Origin: Actinomyces oris | Lineage (GTDB): Bacteria; Actinomycetota; Actinomycetes; Actinomycetales; Actinomycetaceae | DNA: 64,000 nucleotides | Reading direction: 5' to 3' | Assembly: GCF_001553935.1 (NCBI RefSeq) | Contig: NZ_CP014232.1 | Coordinates: 2,790,001-2,854,000, forward strand | Shown here: piece after piece, positions 43,060 to 50,703 of the stretch | How positions within the stretch are numbered: the first letter of the stretch is position 1 | Layout of the letters: the number at the start of each line of letters is the position of its first letter | Program-made: the position numbers and the translations under genes | The notes under the pieces: model-generated | The model's database searches: none | The model's input: only the letters and a program-made list of their open reading frames with translations | What the model was told of the DNA's origin: nothing

Positions 43060-43698
43060 ATGACCCATCCACAGTCCGACTCGCCCCTCTCCCCCAGCAG
43101 CGTAGTGGGCTCCAGTGACTCCGAGGCCTCTCCAGCCTCCGCCGACTCCCCCAGCTCACCGGCTGTCGTCGGACCGCTGGGCCCCGTGGGCCGCGTCACT
43201 GCGGCCTCCTACTCCGGCGCAAGCGCCTCTGCCGTGGCCTTCCCGGACCCTGCCCGGCGCCCGTACCCGGATCCGCGTCCCGCGGGCTCTGCCGTCTCCG
43301 CCTCCTCAGCACTGCACGCGGTGCTGGAGGACAGTGAGGAGGGCACGCTCATGGAGACCCTCGGGATGGAGGTGGTGACTCGCGACGCGAATCGGACCGA
43401 GGTCCGGATGCCGGTCGACGGGGCCCGACAGGTCGTCGGAATCCTGCACGGCGGTGCCACCGCCGCCATCATCGAGACGGCCGCTTCCGTGGCCGCGCGC
43501 GCGGCGGCGCCCGACGGTGCCGTCCCGGTGGGTGCGGAACTGACGGTCAGCCACTTGCGCTCCGTGTCCCGGGGCTGGGTGAAGGCCACCGCCGTTCCTC
43601 TCCACCGAGGCCGTCGTACCGTGGTCTACCAGGTGACGGTCACGGATGACGATGAGCGGACCATCGCCGTCGGGACACTGCGCAGCCTGTTCACCTGA
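43060..43698 (+). CDS. Hotdog-fold thioesterase (PaaI type)
   Basis: The C-terminal ~125 residues are a PaaI-like acyl-CoA thioesterase: ETLGMEVVTRDANRTEVRMPV, then the active-site helix start VGILHGGATAAIIETAAS (~130-147) and strands ending VYQVTVTDDDERTIAVGTLR. The first ~80 residues from the chosen ATG at 43060 are Ser/Pro/Ala-rich and may be disordered or over-extended. A start closer to the domain is possible, but no better ribosome site was seen. It lies divergent to polA and convergent with pdtaR; a thioesterase near pyk, pdtaR and polA is also the mycobacterial arrangement. Confidence 0.82.
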   Translation: MTHPQSDSPLSPSSVVGSSDSEASPASADSPSSPAVVGPLGPVGRVTAASYSGASASAVAFPDPARRPYPDPRPAGSAVSASSALHAVLEDSEEGTLMETLGMEVVTRDANRTEVRMPVDGARQVVGILHGGATAAIIETAASVAARAAAPDGAVPVGAELTVSHLRSVSRGWVKATAVPLHRGRRTVVYQVTVTDDDERTIAVGTLRSLFT

Positions 43699-43731
43699 GG
43701 CGCCGCATCGCAGAAGGCGGTCGGTGGGGGC

Positions 43732-44340
43732 TTAGTCCTTCTTGGCCGAACCGACCTGCTCGATGACGGCATCGGCCACCTCGCGCATGGTCAGACGCCG
43801 GTTCATGGAGGTCTTCTGCAGCCAACGGAAGGCCTCCGGCTCGCTCAGCCCCATGCGCTCCATGAGCAGCCCCTTGGCCCGGTCGACGCGCTTGCGGGTC
43901 TCGAAGCGCTCGGTGAGGTCAGAAATCTCACTCTCCAGGGAGAGAATCTCCTCATGCCGTGACATGGCGATCTCAAGTGCCGGGATGAGATCCGCCGGGG
44001 TGAAGGGCTTGACGACGTAGGCCATGGCGCCGGCGGCGCTGGCTCGTTCGACGAGCTCGGTCTGGGAGAAGGCGGTCAGCATGACGACGGCGCAGTTATG
44101 CTTCTCGAGAATCCTCTCCGCCGCGGTGATGCCGTCAGTCACCGGCATCTTGACGTCAAGAACGCACAGGTCAGGGTCATGCTCATCAGCCAGGCGGACG
44201 GCCTCCTCACCATCTGCGGCCTCCGCGACGATCTCGTAGCCGGCGTCGGTGAGAGTCTCGACGATGTCAAGGCGGATGAGGGTCTCGTCCTCGGCGACGA
44301 GCACCCGGCGGGACTTGGTGGTGCTGGACTCATTGCTCAC
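43732..44340 (-). CDS. pdtaR: ANTAR-domain response regulator PdtaR
   Basis: A 202-residue two-component regulator that acts on RNA. The receiver domain has acidic pocket VAEDETLIRLD (~14-24), phospho-acceptor Asp in LCVLDVKMPVTDG (~62), Thr/Ser in VVMLTAFSQ and Lys in YVVKPFTP. The C-terminal ANTAR domain (~145-195: ETRKRVDRAKGLLMERMGLSEPEAFRWLQKTSM, cited as RAKGLLMERMGLSEPEAF) binds paired hexaloop hairpins to stop termination. In Mycobacterium PdtaR controls ethanolamine/PE-PPE-type transcripts with kinase PdtaS. No cognate kinase lies in this window. The GTG start is 7 nt after TAGGAT (leaderless). Confidence 0.94.
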   Translation of the reverse strand: MSNESSTTKSRRVLVAEDETLIRLDIVETLTDAGYEIVAEAADGEEAVRLADEHDPDLCVLDVKMPVTDGITAAERILEKHNCAVVMLTAFSQTELVERASAAGAMAYVVKPFTPADLIPALEIAMSRHEEILSLESEISDLTERFETRKRVDRAKGLLMERMGLSEPEAFRWLQKTSMNRRLTMREVADAVIEQVGSAKKD

Positions 44341-44347
44341 GGCTGTG

Positions 44348-44353
44348 ATCCTA
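44348..44353 (-). promoter_or_regulatory. -10 element (TAGGAT) for leaderless pdtaR
   Basis: TAGGAT, 7 nt, GTG AGC AAT. Confidence 0.5.
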
Positions 44354-44394
44354 GTATGATCTCGCTGTTAGCGCCCCCGCAAAACCGGCGGCGT

Positions 44395-44471
44395 GCCTCC
44401 GTAGCCCAATTGGCAGAGGCATCCGACTCAAAATCGGAGTGTTGTGGGTTCGAGTCCCACCGGAGGTACCA
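44395..44471 (+). tRNA. tRNA with anticodon CAA (Leu), class I shape
   Basis: Cloverleaf of 74 nt plus encoded CCA: acceptor GCCTCCG with CGGAGGT (G-U at the end pair), anticodon stem TCCGA/TCGGA with loop CTCAAAA giving CAA, T-arm GTGGG-TTCGAGT-CCCAC. The variable region is only 5 nt (GTGTT), whereas bacterial tRNA-Leu normally has a long variable arm. The gene has a positional counterpart beside pdtaR in Mycobacterium (leuX, 74 bp, as I recall). Decoding of UUG as leucine is inferred from the anticodon only. Confidence 0.85.
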
Positions 44472-44512
44472 ACAAGTCCCTACCCAGCCCCACCTCAGGA
44501 CAGACCAGTCAG

Positions 44513-44923
44513 ATGGAGAGCACCTTGAGCACGACGTGGGTCTCGCTGTACGAAGCGGCCAAGGCGGTTCAGCGTCCTCGCCACGTGTCTTCATATATCG
44601 AGGCGGGCGGTGTCGCAGCTGCAGTGGAGTCGTCCTCGGGAAGAATCTATACGGGCGTCTGCGTGGATACGGCCTGCACACTGGGAATCTGTGCCGAGCG
44701 CAACGCGATCCTCAACATGGTCACCAACGGCGAGGATGCAATCCGGCGTGTTCTGACGATCATGCGCGACGGCCGTACCGGTCCACCTTGCGGAGCATGT
44801 CGAGAAATGATGACGCAGCTGATGCCGAGCCGGTTCGGCGCTGTCGAGGTGATGATCGACTACGAAGCTGGAAAGACGATGACTCTTGCCGATCTGACTC
44901 CACAGTGGTGGCTACGGCGATGA
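44513..44923 (+). CDS. Cytidine-deaminase-like zinc hydrolase
   Basis: A 136-residue member of the cytidine deaminase fold. The zinc and catalytic motifs are intact: CTLGICAERNAI (Cys-Ala-Glu, ~66) and GPPCGACREMMTQ (~103). The Cys-Ala-Glu form and short length recall free cytidine deaminases and blasticidin-S-type deaminases, so the substrate may be cytidine or a related aminopyrimidine. It begins 42 nt after the tRNA-CAA gene, on the same strand, with a weak ribosome site (CAGGACAG). A nearby TTG is an alternative start. Codon choice is less GC-biased than in neighbours, and no salvage partners adjoin it, so it may be a single-gene acquisition next to a tRNA. Confidence 0.82.
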   Translation: MESTLSTTWVSLYEAAKAVQRPRHVSSYIEAGGVAAAVESSSGRIYTGVCVDTACTLGICAERNAILNMVTNGEDAIRRVLTIMRDGRTGPPCGACREMMTQLMPSRFGAVEVMIDYEAGKTMTLADLTPQWWLRR

Positions 44924-45021
44924 CGCTGTGACCGCACAGGTCCGACCTGCGACTCCCTCACCCCACCCCCACCGATTCATCAGCGGGAAGCAGATGCCGG
45001 AACCCGTCGCCCTGAACCGGA

Positions 45022-45059
45022 TCGAGGGGCCTCCCGGTGATAGGTGGGAGACCCCTCGA
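45022..45059 (-). terminator. Terminator hairpin downstream of pyk
   Basis: A 14-bp stem with one mismatch (TCGAGGGG...CCCCTCGA) and a 10-nt loop about 20 nt after the pyk stop. Confidence 0.65.
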
Positions 45060-45076
45060 CGGATCAGAACCGGTGC

Positions 45077-46507
45077 TCAGACCTTGTAGTCGCCCGTCTC
45101 ACCGACGGTGTGGACACGGATCGAGTTGGTCGAGCCGGGCGTGCCCGGAGGCATTCCGGCCACGATGACGACGGTGTCCCCAGGCTGGGCCAGATGCTTG
45201 TCCTGAAGGATGTCATCGACCTGGGCCACCATCTCGTCAGTGTGCTGGACCTCGGGCACCTCGTAGCACTGCACACCCCAGGAGACGGCGAGCTGGTTGC
45301 GAGTCTCACACAGCGGGGTGAAGGCAAGCAGCGGAAGCGGCGAGCGCAGACGCGACAGGCGCCGGGCGGTGTCACCTGACTGGGTGAAGGTCACCAGGTA
45401 GGTGACGTCGAGGTGCTCGCCCATCTCCGCAGCGGCGCGGGTCAGTGCCCCACCTCGCGTCTGCGGGTAGGAGCCCAGGCCGGGGATGCGCTCCCCTCCG
45501 TGCTCCTCAACGTTCTCGATGATACTGGCCATGGTGCGCACGGCCTCGATGGGGTAGGCACCCACGGAGGTCTCACCGGAGAGCATGACGGCGTCGGCGC
45601 CGTCGAGAATGGCGTTGGCGCAGTCGGAGGCCTCGGCCCGCGTGGGCCGCGGGTTCTGGATCATGGACTCCAGGACCTGGGTGGCCACGATGACCGGCTT
45701 GGCCTGGCGGCGGGCCAGCTCGATGGCCCGCTTCTGCACCAGCGGGACGGCCTCCAGGGGCATTTCCACACCGAGGTCGCCGCGGGCCACCATGATGCCG
45801 TCGAAGGTGGAGACGATGTCGAAGAGGTTCTCCACCGCCTGGGGCTTCTCAATCTTGGCGATGACCGGGATGCGCACGCCGACCTCGTCCATGATCTCGT
45901 GGACGTCCTTGATGTCATCGGCGTCGCGCACGAAGGACAGGGCGATGAGGTCAGCACCGATCTTGAGGGCCCAGCGCAGGTCCTCACGGTCCTTCTCGCT
46001 CAGGGCCGGCACGGAGACGGCAACGCCGGGCAGGTTGATGCCCTTGTTGTTGGAGACGTAGCCGGGCACCTCGACCTTGGTGACGACGTCGGTGTCGGTG
46101 ACGGCCACGACGCGCACCGCGACGTTGCCGTCGTCGATGAGGAGCCGGTCACCGGGGCGGCAGTCGCCGGGAAGTCCCTTGAAGGTGGTGGAGGCGCGCT
46201 TGACGGTGCCCAGGACGTCGTCAATGGTGATGGTGAACTCGTCGCCCTTGTTGAGCATGACCTTCTGGTCGTCCACGAACCGCCCCAGGCGGATCTTGGG
46301 GCCCTGGAGGTCGACGAGGATGGCGACGGCGCGGCCGGAAGCGTCGGCGGCCTCACGGATGCGGCCGATGACCTCCTCCTGGTCCTCGGCGCGACCGTGG
46401 GAGCGGTTGATGCGCGCGACGTTCATGCCGGCGTCCACGAGCGCTTGCACCTGCTCGGGAGAGTCAGTAGCGGGTCCGAGGGTACATACGATCTTGGCTC
46501 TACGCAT
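45077..46507 (-). CDS. pyk: Pyruvate kinase
   Basis: Converts phosphoenolpyruvate and ADP to pyruvate and ATP. The 476-residue protein begins MRRAKIVCTLGPATDSPEQV. It has the active-site barrel segments VARINRSHGRAEDQ (~33; Arg-Ser-His where many enzymes have Asn-Phe-Ser-His), VIAKIEKPQAVENL (catalytic Lys ~218), GIMVARGDLGVEMP (Mg site ~240) and MLSGETSVGAYPIEAV (~308). The ATG is 6 nt after TATTCT with no Shine-Dalgarno, so a leaderless mRNA is likely. It lies next to lgt as in Mycobacterium. Confidence 0.96.
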   Translation of the reverse strand: MRRAKIVCTLGPATDSPEQVQALVDAGMNVARINRSHGRAEDQEEVIGRIREAADASGRAVAILVDLQGPKIRLGRFVDDQKVMLNKGDEFTITIDDVLGTVKRASTTFKGLPGDCRPGDRLLIDDGNVAVRVVAVTDTDVVTKVEVPGYVSNNKGINLPGVAVSVPALSEKDREDLRWALKIGADLIALSFVRDADDIKDVHEIMDEVGVRIPVIAKIEKPQAVENLFDIVSTFDGIMVARGDLGVEMPLEAVPLVQKRAIELARRQAKPVIVATQVLESMIQNPRPTRAEASDCANAILDGADAVMLSGETSVGAYPIEAVRTMASIIENVEEHGGERIPGLGSYPQTRGGALTRAAAEMGEHLDVTYLVTFTQSGDTARRLSRLRSPLPLLAFTPLCETRNQLAVSWGVQCYEVPEVQHTDEMVAQVDDILQDKHLAQPGDTVVIVAGMPPGTPGSTNSIRVHTVGETGDYKV

Positions 46508-46513
46508 GGGTTC

Positions 46514-46519
46514 AGAATA
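46514..46519 (-). promoter_or_regulatory. -10 element (TATTCT) for leaderless pyk
   Basis: TATTCT, 6 nt, ATG CGT. Confidence 0.55.
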
Positions 46520-46629
46520 CGGGACATCGGGCCCTGTGCACGAGGAGGAATCCCGTCAGTTGTCAGGTTGCGATCATCCTCACCCGGTTGCCGTCCGCCG
46601 GCATGGCGAGCAGCTCCTCGATTCGTTCT

Positions 46630-47688
46630 TTACGAATCCGTCTGACCTGGGTGGGCCGACGCCGTAGCGGCGGGTTCTGCCGGTGAGGCGTCCTCAGGCA
46701 AGTCATGCTCAGCGGCGGCGTCCTCGACGGAGTCATCCTCCTCGGCAGCCGAGCGGTCCTTCCTCGTCCCGCGCCCCGGCCTGTCGATGGCGTCGCTCAG
46801 GGGGCGCCGAGAGGTGAGGGCCAGTCCAAGAGCGCCGACGAGGAAGATGACGATGGAGGTCCACACGTTCAGTCTCAGGCCGAGGACCGTCTCGGCCTCG
46901 TCGATGCGCAGCATCTCAATCCACACCCGGCCTGCGGTGTAGACCATGAGGTAGATCCATAGCAGCCTGCCGCCCGTGACGCCACTGCGGGCGAGCATCC
47001 GTCTGCCGATCCACACCAGAAGAGCCGCCCCAGCAAGGTTCCACAGGGCCTCATAGAGGAAGGTCGGATGAAACAGGGTGCCGGGTGGGTAGGTGGATCC
47101 CGCCGGCAGGTGGGCCTCGTCGATCCGTAGTCCCCAGGGCAGCGTCGTCGGGGAGCCGTAGAGCTCCTGGTTGAACCAGTTGCCCAGTCGGCCGATCGCC
47201 TGAGCGACCAGCAGGGTCGGGGCGACGGCGTCGGCCAACGGGGCTACGCGCAGGCCGCGATGGCGCAGTAGGAGCACCCCAGCCAAGACCCCGCCGGCGA
47301 TGCCTCCCCAGATTCCCAGGCCCCCTTGCCATGTCAGTGGGATACGGGCCAGGTCGCCGTTGGGGCCGAAGTAGTCGTCGGGCGAGGAGATCACGTGGTA
47401 GAGACGGGCACCCACGATTCCAGCCGGCACGGCCACGATGGCGACGTCGAGGACCAGCTCCGGTCGGCCTCCCCGGGCCCGGTAGCGCCGGTCCGACCAC
47501 CACACGGCCACGAAGACCCCGGTGAGGATGCACAACGCGTAGGCCCTCACCGGGATGGGGCCGAGGTACCACACGGCCGAGGACGGGCTCGGTATGCCTG
47601 CGGTCAGCGCGGCCGTGAACGGCATCGTCAGCAGTGTTGGAATCGTTGGCATCGTTGGCATCATGGCGGAAAGGGCGGCGACAGGCAC
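46630..47688 (-). CDS. lgt: Prolipoprotein diacylglyceryl transferase
   Basis: Transfers diacylglyceryl from phosphatidylglycerol to the lipobox cysteine of prolipoproteins, in the membrane. The 352-residue protein has seven predicted helices. Family motifs include GARLYHVISSPDDY (~113-126, with the essential His) and the signature GRLGNWFNQELYGSPT (~165-180). The C-terminal ~75 residues form an acidic, Ala/Glu-rich cytoplasmic tail. The N-terminus carries a Met-Pro-Thr-Ile repeat. The GTG at 47688 directly follows the trpC-like stop, with AGAGG 8 nt upstream; a later ATG in the repeat is possible. A small hairpin (46620-46638) overlaps the stop and may terminate transcription. Confidence 0.92.
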   Translation of the reverse strand: MPVAALSAMMPTMPTIPTLLTMPFTAALTAGIPSPSSAVWYLGPIPVRAYALCILTGVFVAVWWSDRRYRARGGRPELVLDVAIVAVPAGIVGARLYHVISSPDDYFGPNGDLARIPLTWQGGLGIWGGIAGGVLAGVLLLRHRGLRVAPLADAVAPTLLVAQAIGRLGNWFNQELYGSPTTLPWGLRIDEAHLPAGSTYPPGTLFHPTFLYEALWNLAGAALLVWIGRRMLARSGVTGGRLLWIYLMVYTAGRVWIEMLRIDEAETVLGLRLNVWTSIVIFLVGALGLALTSRRPLSDAIDRPGRGTRKDRSAAEEDDSVEDAAAEHDLPEDASPAEPAATASAHPGQTDS

Positions 47689-48513
47689 TCAGAGAACCTC
47701 TCGATGGGCGGAGGGGATCAGTGCCGGGTGGGCGCCGGCGGCGACCAGCTCGGCAACGAACTGCTGGGGGTCGGTGGAGCGGATGATGGCCTCACCGACG
47801 AGGACGACATCGGCGCCGCAGCGCGCGAAGCTCATGACATCGTGCGGGCCTCTGACTCCTCCGGCGGCGATCCGCACGACCTGCGCCGGCAGAACGTCAG
47901 TGACCTGGTCGAACAGGCTGCAGTCGACGGCCAGGGTGTCGGGATCACGGGTGTCGATGGCCACGATGCAGGCCCCCGCATCGACTGCGGTCAGCGCCTC
48001 ACGGCGGGTACGGACCTCGACAACGGCGCCCATCCCCAGGGAGTGCACCCTCTCGATGAGCCCTTCGAGCACGAGGGGCTCAAGGCGGGCGTCGAGCATG
48101 AGCAGATCGGCGCCGTGAGCCCGGGCCTCGTGCACCTGGTAGGGCGTGACCACCAGGTCGTTGGCGAGGACGGGAAGATCCACGGAGGCCCTGACTGCAT
48201 CCAGGTCCTTGAGGGAGCCTCGCGTGGCACTCGGCCCGGTGACAACTGAGACGCAGGCGGCGCCGCCGGCGGCGTAGAAGCAGGCCAGCATCCCCGGATC
48301 CCCAACGCCACTGAGGTCGGCGAACGTGGCCGTGGAGCGCTTGACCTCGGCGATCACTGTGACCGCCCGATCATCGGTGCGCAGGCTGGACAGGGCGCTG
48401 ATGGCGCCGGGAACCAGGCGGGAGGCCTCTCTCAGGCGGGCCAGGGGTACCAGCGAAGCGCGACCTTCGGCAGCCATCTTGGCCTCGGCCACCATCGCCT
48501 CGAACGAGGTCAT
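47689..48513 (-). CDS. TrpC-like protein lacking key indole-3-glycerol-phosphate synthase residues
   Basis: A 274-residue TIM barrel clearly homologous to TrpC (IAEVKR, GSLKDLDAVRAS, VTPYQVHEARAHGAD, GADVVLVGEAI). However, several catalytic positions differ from active enzymes. The general-acid lysine loop LRKDF reads LANDL. The strand-7 asparagine (GINNRDL/GVNARDL type) reads AIDTRDP. The strand-8 ESG phosphate motif reads AAGGV. The strand-1 Glu and Lys (AEVKR) and the strand-6 Glu (VEVRT) remain. trpE, trpB and trpA, which neighbour trpC in related actinobacteria between hisI and lgt, are absent here. The start at 48513 has GGGGAGG upstream. It is a retained but probably inactive or re-purposed paralogue. 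Confidence 0.85.
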   Translation of the reverse strand: MTSFEAMVAEAKMAAEGRASLVPLARLREASRLVPGAISALSSLRTDDRAVTVIAEVKRSTATFADLSGVGDPGMLACFYAAGGAACVSVVTGPSATRGSLKDLDAVRASVDLPVLANDLVVTPYQVHEARAHGADLLMLDARLEPLVLEGLIERVHSLGMGAVVEVRTRREALTAVDAGACIVAIDTRDPDTLAVDCSLFDQVTDVLPAQVVRIAAGGVRGPHDVMSFARCGADVVLVGEAIIRSTDPQQFVAELVAAGAHPALIPSAHREVL

Positions 48514-48627
48514 CACACACCTCCCCGATGTTGCCTGCCGGCGCTCGGTAGAGCGCCTGTCTGTATCCATCGTGACGGCCCGAGGCCGTCTGTTGCAAAT
48601 CGCCAAACCGCGCTGACCGAGGAGTGG

Positions 48628-48990
48628 TCAGCTGGGACGGTCTCCCACGTGCGCCCCCAGATCACCGCCGGCCAGGAAGCAGCTGCGCTCGCCGGTGTGG
48701 CAGGCGGCTCCGACCTGATCGACCTTGATCAGGAGGGCGTCGCCGTCGCAGTCCAGATGGACGGACTTGACGTACTGCGCGTGTCCGGACGTGTCCCCCT
48801 TGCGCCAGTACTCGCGCCGCGACCGCGACCAGAAGGTCACTCGTCCCTCTTCCAGGGTGCGCCGGAGCGCTTCATCGTCCATCCACCCCACCATGAGGAC
48901 CTCATGTGAGTCGTACTGCTGGACGACGGCGCAGACCAGGCCGTCGGTGTTGCGCTTCAGGCGCGCAGAGATCTGGGAATCGAGAGTCAC
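48628..48990 (-). CDS. hisI: Phosphoribosyl-AMP cyclohydrolase
   Basis: Opens the purine ring of PR-AMP in histidine synthesis. The start at GTG 48990 gives 120 residues beginning [14 protein letters not shown], the same N-terminus as mycobacterial HisI, and lies 6 nt after CATAAT. A GTG 5 codons upstream is the alternative. The metal site [26 protein letters not shown] (~77-102; cited as DCDGDALL and ACHTGERSC) is intact, as is [17 protein letters not shown]. It supplies the pathway with hisF, about 1.7 kb upstream. Confidence 0.93.
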   Translation of the reverse strand: MTLDSQISARLKRNTDGLVCAVVQQYDSHEVLMVGWMDDEALRRTLEEGRVTFWSRSRREYWRKGDTSGHAQYVKSVHLDCDGDALLIKVDQVGAACHTGERSCFLAGGDLGAHVGDRPS

Positions 48991-48996
48991 ATCCGC

Positions 48997-49002
48997 ATTA
49001 TG
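48997..49002 (-). promoter_or_regulatory. Candidate -10 (CATAAT) for leaderless hisI
   Basis: CATAAT is one base from TATAAT, 6 nt before the GTG that matches the conserved HisI N-terminus. Confidence 0.4.
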
Positions 49003-49017
49003 CACATCGTGTGCTGC

Positions 49018-49509
49018 TCAGCCCGGAGGGCCAAGCAGAGGACCGAGGTAGACCCACATGCCTGGCAGGTTGCGTACCACCGCGAAGACGGCCAGCGCGA
49101 CCCCGAAAAGGATGCCCTCCCCACCGGTGACGAGCGGTCGTCGCAGGCCTCGGGCGGATGCGAGCAACCAGCGCGCTACCAGGAGAACGGCCACCGCCTC
49201 CAGCGCAAGCGCAAAGGGGTTGTAACCCATGGCGGCCCACAGGTCGCCGTGTATGAGCTCCCGAGTCGCCCGGGTACCTCCGCACAGCGGGCACCACAGC
49301 CCGGTGGTGCGGTGAAGCGGGCAGAGGTCGGGAAGCCCCGGAGAGCTGCGGGGCAGAGTCAGAGCGCGCAGCACGATGAGGCCACCCGGCAGGGCGGACA
49401 GAACCATCAGAAGCCCCAGTCCGACCCGCATTCCGGCTCCCGCGCGCCCATCGGAGCGCTCGGGCCTCGTCGAGGCATGCGCGCAGCAGTCTTCAGGCAT
49501 ACAGTTCAT
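49018..49509 (-). CDS. DUF2752 membrane protein
   Basis: A 163-residue protein with the DUF2752 signature CPLHRTTGLWCPLCGGTRATRELIHGDLWAAMGYNP region (~63-98; key parts CPLHRTTG, CPLCGGTRA, GDLWAAMGYNP) between membrane segments at ~28-47, ~100-114 and ~132-150. The four conserved cysteines suggest a metal or disulphide site, but function is unknown. The start overlaps the stop of the upstream DUF4190-like gene (ATGA), so they form a two-gene unit, a common actinobacterial pairing between hisF and hisI. Confidence 0.87.
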   Translation of the reverse strand: MNCMPEDCCAHASTRPERSDGRAGAGMRVGLGLLMVLSALPGGLIVLRALTLPRSSPGLPDLCPLHRTTGLWCPLCGGTRATRELIHGDLWAAMGYNPFALALEAVAVLLVARWLLASARGLRRPLVTGGEGILFGVALAVFAVVRNLPGMWVYLGPLLGPPG

Positions 49510-50093
49510 CGAAGCATCATCACCATGAACGGAATAATGGAGACAGCACTGATGATAGCGCCAATGGCGCCTGTCGCCACTCCAGCTATCGACAGTCCCT
49601 TGTTCGAGGCACGCCCCTCATTGGCGGCACCCACACCCAGCACTCCGACGACGATCGCCGGTACACCCAAAATCAGACCGAAATAAAAGCAGTTCGCGAC
49701 GATGCTCGCAATACCGAGCCCGAGCGCCCACCCACCGAGGGCGTTGGCCTCATACCGACGCGGATCGTAAGACACCCCCCAATACACAGCCTGACCATAT
49801 GGCGGATACGGGCCGTAAGAAGGAGACGGATGAGGGTACTGCTGACTGTAGGGCTGCCAGTAGGCCTGGCTGTACGATTGCTGACCATCCCCCGGATAGA
49901 GGACCATCTGGCCTCCCGATGCAGCCGGGAAGGGGAGCGACTGATCGCCAAGATCATCCGCACTGTAGTAACCGTTCTGGACTGACGACATACTTGAACC
50001 GGACTGAAAGGCGACATCCAAATCAGAAGGGTAAGAGGAACCAGCAGCTCCCTGACGGTAAGGAGCTGCCTGGTAAGGATTCAATTCACTCAT
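49506..50093 (-). CDS. DUF4190-type membrane protein
   Basis: A 195-residue protein. Residues 1-110 are Tyr/Pro/Gln/Ser-rich and probably disordered (repeats like QQYPHPSPSYGPYPP). From ~118 come two membrane helices in the DUF4190 pattern (ALGGWALGLGIASIVANCFYFGLILGVPAIVVGVLG, split around ~120-155) and a GRASNKGLSIAGVATGAIG segment. GGGGAGGAATA precedes the ATG at 50093. Such proteins are small actinobacterial membrane proteins of unknown role. GC content is lower than in flanking genes. Confidence 0.82.
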   Translation of the reverse strand: MSELNPYQAAPYRQGAAGSSYPSDLDVAFQSGSSMSSVQNGYYSADDLGDQSLPFPAASGGQMVLYPGDGQQSYSQAYWQPYSQQYPHPSPSYGPYPPYGQAVYWGVSYDPRRYEANALGGWALGLGIASIVANCFYFGLILGVPAIVVGVLGVGAANEGRASNKGLSIAGVATGAIGAIISAVSIIPFMVMMLR

Positions 50094-50163
50094 TATTCCT
50101 CCCCTGGGGCGGAGCGCAGCACTCAGCCTACACGAGAACACACATCACACCCTGAGAACAACC

Positions 50164-50361
50164 TCATCTCAACGGGGAGAACACCCCATCGGCCCGGATG
50201 GACATGCCACCCCTCTTCGCCCCGCAGCACAAGAAACCTGTGAAACCTAGGCCAAGAGCCCAGTTCCCCAACGAGCTATTCTCATCAGGACGAGGACCGA
50301 ATCCGCCAGGAATATACCCTCCGGGCTGCAAATTGTATTGCCTGTCAGGACATGGACCCAT
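50164..50361 (-). pseudogene. Truncated paralogue of the DUF4190-type gene
   Basis: A 65-codon frame carries a Gly/Pro/Tyr-rich start (GGYIPGGFGPRPDENSSLG) followed by NWALGLGFTGFLCCG, which matches the beginning of the membrane region of the neighbouring protein (GWALGLGIAS). It then departs from the family after about 12 residues and stops, so the second half is lost. The rest of this 610-nt stretch (50094-50703) is AT-rich and shows no other supportable gene. A decayed tandem duplicate is the simplest reading. Confidence 0.5.
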
Positions 50362-50703
50362 GTTGCTCAGAACATCTCTCCATCTAGATGATACTCAGTA
50401 ATGTTCAGCATGTTGCAGAAGCATGACAGGCGTTACTCAGCGCGCAAATCTAAACACCTTCCGACGGCCCCCAAAACAACATCGATCCCACCCCAAACCA
50501 AACCCCCAACCCGACCCCTATTCTAGCAAATAGATAAATTAGGTCAGCACGAAATCCGATACCTCAACAATGATTCCTCAGGAGAGAATGCCGACTGTCC
50601 TAGAACAATGGTTCACGCGCTCTTCTCAGACTCAGCCACACAGGCATCTTCAAGAACGGACAGTGCGCCGGAGCCTCACCCGCCGTTCAGTCTCCCCCAG
50701 CTT

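Noticed and set aside
46620-46638. Hairpin GATTCGT/ACGAATC at the lgt stop as a separate terminator feature
   Set aside because: Short and overlapping the stop codon; mentioned under lgt but not strong enough to list.
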